DNA of 64,000 nucleotides from Elusimicrobiales bacterium (lineage in GTDB: Bacteria > Elusimicrobiota > Elusimicrobia > Elusimicrobiales > UBA9959). The translations under genes were made by a program, and so were the position numbers. Location of the stretch: the NCBI GenBank assembly GCA_028713125.1, contig JAQTOU010000001.1:452273-516272 (forward strand), written 5' to 3'. Positions 59,734 through 64,000 of the stretch are shown piece by piece; the stretch's first letter is position 1; each line of letters opens with the position of its first letter. Below the pieces are notes generated by a model. The model ran no database searches and was not told where the DNA came from. It worked only from the letters and a program-made list of their open reading frames with translations.

Positions 59734-60446
59734 CAGAAAAAGCTTTGTGGGACGTAGACGGTGTCGTTGGGCTCAAGGGGGATGTCGGCGCTTTTGTCGC
59801 CCTGTTTGGTGATGCGGTTCACTTCCACCTGTATGGTCTGGCTGGCATTGCCGGCACCGCGAAGGACCTTGGTGCGGTCGGGTGCGGCGAGATCGGTGAA
59901 GCCGCCTGCGAGGGTTATGGCCTCGAGGACGGTGAGGTGGCGCTCAGCGGGGATTTCTATTGAGCCGGGCTTTTTAACTTCGCCAAGGACGTAGATCTGC
60001 TTATTGCTGTACTCTTTTATAAGCACGGTGACCTGAGGTTTTACAAGGAACTCCGAGAGTTTCTCAGCCAGCAGGGCTTCCGCATCCGGCACGGAAAGGT
60101 CCCCCAATTGCAGGCTGCCGGCCAAGGGGAAGGTGATAGTTCCATTGCCGCTTATCCGGGCGGTGCGATTCATATCGGCTTCTTTAAAAACGGTGACTTC
60201 GATAAGGTCGCCGGGATGCAGTTTATAGTTTAGCTTGCCCTGGTTTTTGAGGTCAAGAGCGTTCTGGATGAGGCGCTGCTCTAAAGAGGCCTGTTGCTGC
60301 GGAGTTTCGGGTTTCTCGGCGGCCAGAGTTTCGGGGGCTACGGCGGAGGCCGAAGGGCTGGCGGCATGCTGATACGCGGCGGGGCGCTGAGGCGCGCAGG
60401 CGGCAAATAAGAATAAAGAGAGAAGAAATAATACCCCTGATTTCAT
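59733..60446 (-). CDS. wza: Wza-like polysaccharide export lipoprotein
   Basis: A 237-residue protein from ATG 60446; the upstream ATG 60455 overlaps the -10 box and is rejected. The signal peptide ends with the lipobox LFAAC, followed by APQRPAAYQHA. A Poly_export domain begins about residue 85 (YKLHPGDLIEVTVFKEADMN, GTITFPLAGSLQLG), with a SLBB-type domain after (IYVLGEVKKPGSIEIPAERH, VLEAITLAGGFTD). It is shorter than E. coli Wza (~379 aa), lacking its C-terminal membrane-spanning helix region. It is the outer-membrane export component. The gene has no Shine-Dalgarno and a perfect extended -10 box 7 nt upstream. Confidence 0.9.
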   Translation of the reverse strand: MKSGVLFLLSLFLFAACAPQRPAAYQHAASPSASAVAPETLAAEKPETPQQQASLEQRLIQNALDLKNQGKLNYKLHPGDLIEVTVFKEADMNRTARISGNGTITFPLAGSLQLGDLSVPDAEALLAEKLSEFLVKPQVTVLIKEYSNKQIYVLGEVKKPGSIEIPAERHLTVLEAITLAGGFTDLAAPDRTKVLRGAGNASQTIQVEVNRITKQGDKSADIPLEPNDTVYVPQSFF

Positions 60447-60453
60447 AAAGAAC

Positions 60454-60462
60454 ATTATAGCA
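60454..60462 (-). promoter_or_regulatory. Extended -10 promoter of the wza-wzc unit
   Basis: The minus strand reads TTTTTGCTATAATG, the same core as at 6495 and 22705. The TATAAT ends 7 nt before ATG 60446, so transcription would start at or within a base or two of the start codon. Confidence 0.6.
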
Positions 60463-60501
60463 AAAAGTAAGAAGCCGGAAGGCGAGGACTGAATACGAAA
60501 A

Positions 60502-62259
60502 TCATGGACGGGAGGAGTTGTTGGTAGGGGCGGATCTGGGGAGCGGTGACGATTTATTGGGGGATTTGAGGATCAGTGGGCGGTTGTAGCAGTTGGCTAA
60601 CTGGAGACTTAGGTTGTAGTCCAGGGCATTGAGGCTAGCGTTCAGCGGGGCTTGGCGGAGGTAGGGCCAGGCTATCTCGTTTGCCTTGAAGAAAAGCCTG
60701 CAGGGGGCTGTTTTGTCCTTAAGGCCCTGGTTGTAGTATTCGGCGGCCAGGCGGAAAGCGGTTTGGGGGCCGGGCTGCCATTTCAAGGTCTCGGCGCGAA
60801 GTTTATTTTTTTCTTCCGGGCCGGCTGTTTTAGTGATCTGGTCGTATTGCCAGGCCAGGAACTGCGGGACGGCGGCGGCCGTAAGCAGGGAGGCAAGGGC
60901 AAAAGCGGCGTATCTGTATTTCCCGGGCGGCGGCGGAGAGTGGACTTCTTCTTCATCCTCATGCGGAAGCAGGCCGCGGCCTTGAACCGCCGGTTTGGAA
61001 GCAAGCGCCCCGAGCAGGGCGTAGAAAGCGAGGGCGTTCGCCGGCATTTGCGAGCCAAAATCGACGAAGCTATGCCCCATAGCGACCAGGACGGCACCCA
61101 AGGCGCCGCCGTAAACGGCTTTTACGGTAAAGGACCGACAGCGCAGCCAGCCCCGGTAAAACCCGTAAAACGCGGCGGCAAAGCACGCCAGGTAAAGCAG
61201 GCCCCCGACGACGCCTACCTGGAGGAAGAGCTCGAGCCAGTCGCTGTGGACGTGTTTTACTATGTATGGCGTTACAAAATCCGGCCGCGCATAAAACGGA
61301 AAAGCATGTTCGACGGCTCCAAGGCCAATGCCGAAGACAGGAAAATCTTTGAACATCGCCCAGCCGCTTTTATACATTGAGAACCGAGTTGTTACCGCGC
61401 CGACTAAATGGCCACCATCCAGGCCCAGAAGTAGCCTGTACTTTGAAAGGATTAAACCGTAACAGGCAAACATCAGAAGCAGAGCGGACCAGGCTGTAAA
61501 TTTACGAATTTTAGTTTTTAGAAAACTTGCCGATATAAAACCGATGAAAGCGATCGCGCAGACAAAAGAGTGCAGCCCCCCCCTGGACCCGGTTTTTACC
61601 AGTCCCGCAATAACTGCTGCAAGCATTATGAATTTGAGAAATTGAACTGCGACCAGGTCAAAAAATTTAGTGTGGCTCTGGTGGACGAACAGGCTCTTAA
61701 AACCGCCGAAGAACAGGCCGAGCCCCGCCATGCCAGCCATTGCAAGGAAGAAAGCTCCGTGGTCACGGTTCACAAATGGACCGAAGGGCTGGCCGCTCAC
61801 CCGGCGAAGGCCATAAACCACGGTATCGTCGCCCGTCTTCTGCAGCATCCCCATTAGCGCCACGAATACGCCCATACCGAAGATAGTCCAAAGAAGTCGC
61901 TGCAATTGCGCCGGGGTCTTTATCGCCTTAGACGCGCAATACATCACCGCCCCGTAGAAAAGCCAAAGAAGCACGGCATTAAGCGTAGACAGCCTCCAGG
62001 CGGTGAAGAGCAGAGGCGTGGGCCCGTTGACCGGGGACTGATTTATCGACTGCAGCAGCCCTATCATGGCCACTCCAAGCACGGCCGGCAGCAAGGTCTT
62101 ATAAAGCGGGTTATCGTGGCTGTCTCCCCCCTTAGCATAAAGCCTGGCCGCGCCTATAAAAAATACCGCATAAAGCGGTACATAGGCCCAGGGCTCAACC
62201 GCCGCGAAAGCAAGCGGAGCGAAAACCAGCGAAAGCAGCAGTAAAATCTCCATCGGCAT
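60502..62259 (-). CDS. O-antigen ligase/polymerase family protein (Wzy_C)
   Basis: A 585-residue membrane protein with about 12 hydrophobic segments. The Wzy_C-type features are RRVSGQPFGPFVNRDHGAFF and, in the large periplasmic loop region, YIVKHVHSDWLELFLQVGVV with the conserved histidine. A hydrophilic C-terminal region with an Ala/Leu-rich, TPR-like character follows a cytoplasmic loop rich in Glu and Pro. The protein either ligates glycan to its lipid or protein anchor or polymerises it. ATG 62259 or 62253 may start it; neither has a Shine-Dalgarno. It lies divergent from wzb. Confidence 0.85.
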   Translation of the reverse strand: MPMEILLLLSLVFAPLAFAAVEPWAYVPLYAVFFIGAARLYAKGGDSHDNPLYKTLLPAVLGVAMIGLLQSINQSPVNGPTPLLFTAWRLSTLNAVLLWLFYGAVMYCASKAIKTPAQLQRLLWTIFGMGVFVALMGMLQKTGDDTVVYGLRRVSGQPFGPFVNRDHGAFFLAMAGMAGLGLFFGGFKSLFVHQSHTKFFDLVAVQFLKFIMLAAVIAGLVKTGSRGGLHSFVCAIAFIGFISASFLKTKIRKFTAWSALLLMFACYGLILSKYRLLLGLDGGHLVGAVTTRFSMYKSGWAMFKDFPVFGIGLGAVEHAFPFYARPDFVTPYIVKHVHSDWLELFLQVGVVGGLLYLACFAAAFYGFYRGWLRCRSFTVKAVYGGALGAVLVAMGHSFVDFGSQMPANALAFYALLGALASKPAVQGRGLLPHEDEEEVHSPPPPGKYRYAAFALASLLTAAAVPQFLAWQYDQITKTAGPEEKNKLRAETLKWQPGPQTAFRLAAEYYNQGLKDKTAPCRLFFKANEIAWPYLRQAPLNASLNALDYNLSLQLANCYNRPLILKSPNKSSPLPRSAPTNNSSRP

Positions 62260-62262
62260 TTC

Positions 62263-62318
62263 AATTTTACCTTATTCCCCCCTGTCGAGGCGAAGCCTCG
62301 GCAGAATAAGGTAAAATT
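62263..62318. repeat. 56-bp inverted repeat spanning the ligase-wzb divergent promoter region
   Basis: AATTTTACCTTATTC (62263-62277) and GAATAAGGTAAAATT (62304-62318) are perfect 15-bp inverted repeats. Between them CGAGGC-GAA-GCCTCG (62286-62300) forms an inner stem. Each arm places a GGTAAAAT box (-10-like) pointing outwards, ending 4 nt from the ligase ATG and 6 nt from the wzb ATG. It may be a symmetrical divergent promoter, an operator or a MITE-like element. Confidence 0.7.
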
Positions 62319-62323
62319 TATGC

Positions 62324-62752
62324 ATGAAAGTACTTTTTATATGTACCGGGAATATGTGCCGGAGCCCGGCGGCGGAGAAGCTGCTTGCGCTTTACGGCGG
62401 GGCGGCAGGGTTCGAGACCAGGTCGCGCGGGACGGCGGCGCAGCCTTACTGCAAGATGCCTCGGCAGATAACGGAATTTCTCACTAAGCAGGGCGTAAGC
62501 AGCCTTGAGCATAAGCCCGCTTTGGCCGGCGAGGCTGACATTGACTGGGCCGACCTGATCCTTGTTATGGAAGGGATGCACCGGGATATTCTTGCGGATA
62601 AATTCCCCCAGAGCATGAGGAAGACGCAGTTATTCCTGGATTACGTCGGGGAAAGCGGGGATCTCAGGGATCCCATGGGGAAGTCGGATAAAGTGTTCGA
62701 AGAAGTTTTACAACAGATACAGGAAGCGATAAAGAAAATAGTTTCCAAATAA
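62324..62752 (+). CDS. wzb: Low-molecular-weight protein tyrosine phosphatase (Wzb-like)
   Basis: A 142-residue LMW-PTP. The P-loop is VLFICTGNMCRSPAAEKLL (C-x5-R-S), and the general acid is in LRDPMGKSDKVF (DPxG-type). It would dephosphorylate the Wzc tyrosine tail, which is needed for cycling of capsule or exopolysaccharide assembly. It is transcribed divergently from the ligase-like gene, ends at a bidirectional terminator and lacks a Shine-Dalgarno; TAAAAT ends 6 nt before the ATG. Confidence 0.93.
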   Translation: MKVLFICTGNMCRSPAAEKLLALYGGAAGFETRSRGTAAQPYCKMPRQITEFLTKQGVSSLEHKPALAGEADIDWADLILVMEGMHRDILADKFPQSMRKTQLFLDYVGESGDLRDPMGKSDKVFEEVLQQIQEAIKKIVSK

Positions 62753-62771
62753 CTATAACTTCAGTAAAAGA

Positions 62772-62801
62772 AAAAGGCCGCTGAGTGCTCAGCGGCCTTT
62801 T
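62772..62801. terminator. Bidirectional rho-independent terminator
   Basis: A perfect 14-bp stem (AAAAGGCCGCTGAG / CTCAGCGGCCTTTT) with a TG loop and A/T tails on both sides, between convergent wzb and the beta-barrel gene. Confidence 0.9.
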
Positions 62802-62819
62802 CTTTGCGGCGGTTAGTTC

Positions 62820-63983
62820 TTAGAACATCGCCTTTATGCCGAGGGCGAATACTTTGTCATTGTACTCGTTGGCTCTCTCGTTGGAATTGCGGTTCTTGTA
62901 GGTGAAACCGGCGTCGGCGGACAGCCATTTCTGGATGTTGTAGACGGCGGTAAGGCCGATGCTGGTATTCTCGTCCAGGCGCTTCGGGCTGGTGGCAGTG
63001 GTCCTCTCGGGGTACTGCACGCCTTCGTAGCCGAGGTTGATGCCGGCCTTCACTTTATTGATCATGCGGGTCGCGCCTACGTTCAGCATGGTGCTGGTGT
63101 AGAAGCGGCTGGCGCCGTAGGTGGATTCGATATTGGCGCGCTTGCCGTAGATGGTGATATCGGTCCGCTCCATCGCTTTCCAGACTGCCTGGGCGCTGTA
63201 GCCCATGGTGGTGATGTCTTTCTTCGCGGTGGAACCGACGCTGTTCTTGTCGTACTTGCGGGCCTGCATACCGACGGACACGGTGCCTTCGACCTTGGGG
63301 GCGATATTGCCGACCAGGCCGAGGTCTATGTTATTGTAGGTAGCGTCGTTGACGTTGCTGTTCTCGTAGTTAAGCATGCCTAAGCGGTAGGAGGCCAGGA
63401 CCTTGGTCTTGGGCTGCCACTGGTAGGACACATCGAAACCGACCAGGTTCTCGGCGCGGTCCAGGTTGGCGAAGCTGCTGGCGAGGTAGTTATTGTAGAC
63501 GTTCTGCAGGGCGATGGCGAAGCCGAATTTGCCGCGGAGAGGGGCGTCGTACTTGAGGGCGACGGTGTTCTCTATGCGCTTTGCGCGGGCGGTAGTTTCG
63601 GAGTTAGCCTGGTCGGTGGTCTGCTTGTAGTTGTCGTTCACACCAACGGTCATATCCTTGGGCAGCTTGGCCTTTGCGGAGAAGTTCGCGTTGTGGTGAG
63701 TGGCGTTATTGATGGTGGCGGCGCGGGAGTAGTTCAGGATCTCCATGTTATAGCCGCCGGTGAGGTCGAGGCGGGCCCCGACTTTCTCGACAAGGCCGAA
63801 ACCCAGGGCGGTGCGGTTAATGACCGCGCCCTTGGCGTTGTGCTTGTTGAGGTAGATATTGCTGTCGTAGCTCTCGAGGGTGCTCATGAAAGGGTTGACT
63901 TCCATGTTCCCGAGCTTTATGTTCTGCTGCGCGCCGGCGGCGGCAGGTATTAAGAGAACGGCTGCGATTAAAAGGTTCTTCAT
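62820..63983 (-). CDS. Outer-membrane beta-barrel protein
   Basis: A 387-residue secreted protein. The signal peptide is MKNLLIAAVLLIPAAAGAQ; the mature part is made of alternating amphipathic strands (for example ALGFGLVEKVGARLDLTGGY, KTKVLASYRLGMLNYE, KVKAGINLGYEGVQYP) and ends in a C-terminal phenylalanine (GIKAMF), the signal for BAM insertion. It resembles the outer-membrane beta-barrel (BBP2-like) proteins found beside Wza/Wzc export genes, which may form or assist the secretion channel when Wza is short. ATG 63983 has an AGGAGA Shine-Dalgarno. Confidence 0.85.
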   Translation of the reverse strand: MKNLLIAAVLLIPAAAGAQQNIKLGNMEVNPFMSTLESYDSNIYLNKHNAKGAVINRTALGFGLVEKVGARLDLTGGYNMEILNYSRAATINNATHHNANFSAKAKLPKDMTVGVNDNYKQTTDQANSETTARAKRIENTVALKYDAPLRGKFGFAIALQNVYNNYLASSFANLDRAENLVGFDVSYQWQPKTKVLASYRLGMLNYENSNVNDATYNNIDLGLVGNIAPKVEGTVSVGMQARKYDKNSVGSTAKKDITTMGYSAQAVWKAMERTDITIYGKRANIESTYGASRFYTSTMLNVGATRMINKVKAGINLGYEGVQYPERTTATSPKRLDENTSIGLTAVYNIQKWLSADAGFTYKNRNSNERANEYNDKVFALGIKAMF

Positions 63984-64000
63984 TTATTTATAGTCTCCTT

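Noticed and set aside
1-64000. tRNA, rRNA, IS element or prophage
   Set aside because: No cloverleaf-like, rRNA-like or transposase/integrase sequence was recognised on either strand; a tRNAscan/ISfinder run would be decisive.

Overview
The window is almost wall-to-wall surface-glycan biosynthesis. About 60 genes are supported, nearly all on the minus strand and packed into operons with many ATGA, TTGA or GTGA stop/start overlaps. The organism is a diderm (Gram-negative type) bacterium: there is a Wza-like export lipoprotein, a Wzc-like tyrosine autokinase, an O-antigen-ligase-family protein, an outer-membrane beta-barrel and a CDP-3,6-dideoxyhexose pathway typical of O-antigens. I cannot fix the species. 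An uncultured, moderately GC-rich lineage (for example Elusimicrobiota-like) is only a guess from gene style; no rRNA or other phylogenetic marker is present.

Block A (1-34283, minus strand, GC-rich) reads from rmlA downwards: rmlA-rmlC-rmlB (no rmlD seen), a metallo-beta-lactamase-fold hydrolase, an SDR epimerase, a domain-swapped HldE-like nucleotidyltransferase/kinase, a polyprenol-phosphate GT2, a GT39-type membrane protein, a radical SAM protein, an orphan pyruvate-dehydrogenase-E1-like alpha/beta pair and a SIS isomerase ending at a clear terminator (22720-22755). A new promoter then drives gmd, a gmd-like paralogue, manC, rfbF, rfbG, rfbH, an FNR-type E3 reductase without its usual ferredoxin domain, an AscE/RmlC-like epimerase, fcl, a PglK-like ABC flippase and glycosyltransferases (GT2-DUF5672 fusion, GT11, DUF3431). 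Two more internal promoters precede a radical SAM/methyltransferase pair and a GT17/GT11/SDR/GT2/GT4/Wzx set. The predicted donor sugars are GDP-L-fucose, a CDP-3,6-dideoxyhexose (probably ascarylose), dTDP-4-keto-rhamnose and possibly a heptose-like ADP/CDP sugar.

A YefM-YoeB-type toxin-antitoxin pair on the plus strand (34406-34908) separates block A from block B. Block B (35023-57505, minus strand, lower GC, lowest at about 45.6-49.0 kb) holds a FecR-domain protein, a CapD/WbpM-like nucleotide-sugar dehydratase, a class I and a DegT aminotransferase, a second orphan E1 alpha/beta pair, a PglC-like phosphoglycosyl transferase, a GT4-GNAT fusion, a hexapeptide acetyltransferase, a Wzy-like polymerase, WbsX, GT2 and a second Wzx. 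Its promoter-proximal end is an unusual six-gene module: an LdpA-like 4Fe-4S protein, a HAD phosphatase, an HMGL-type aldolase fused to a DUF115-like domain, an HpaI-type aldolase, an acetolactate-synthase-like ThDP enzyme and an SDR. This module is my best candidate for an undescribed pathway, probably making an unusual keto-acid-derived glycan building block.

Block C (57894-63983) is the assembly and export machinery: wzc, wza, the O-antigen ligase-like protein, divergent wzb (plus strand) and an outer-membrane beta-barrel. Several genes here and the antitoxin lack a Shine-Dalgarno and have a -10-like box ending 4-7 nt before the ATG, suggesting leaderless transcripts. No tRNA, rRNA, CRISPR array, IS element or phage gene was recognised.
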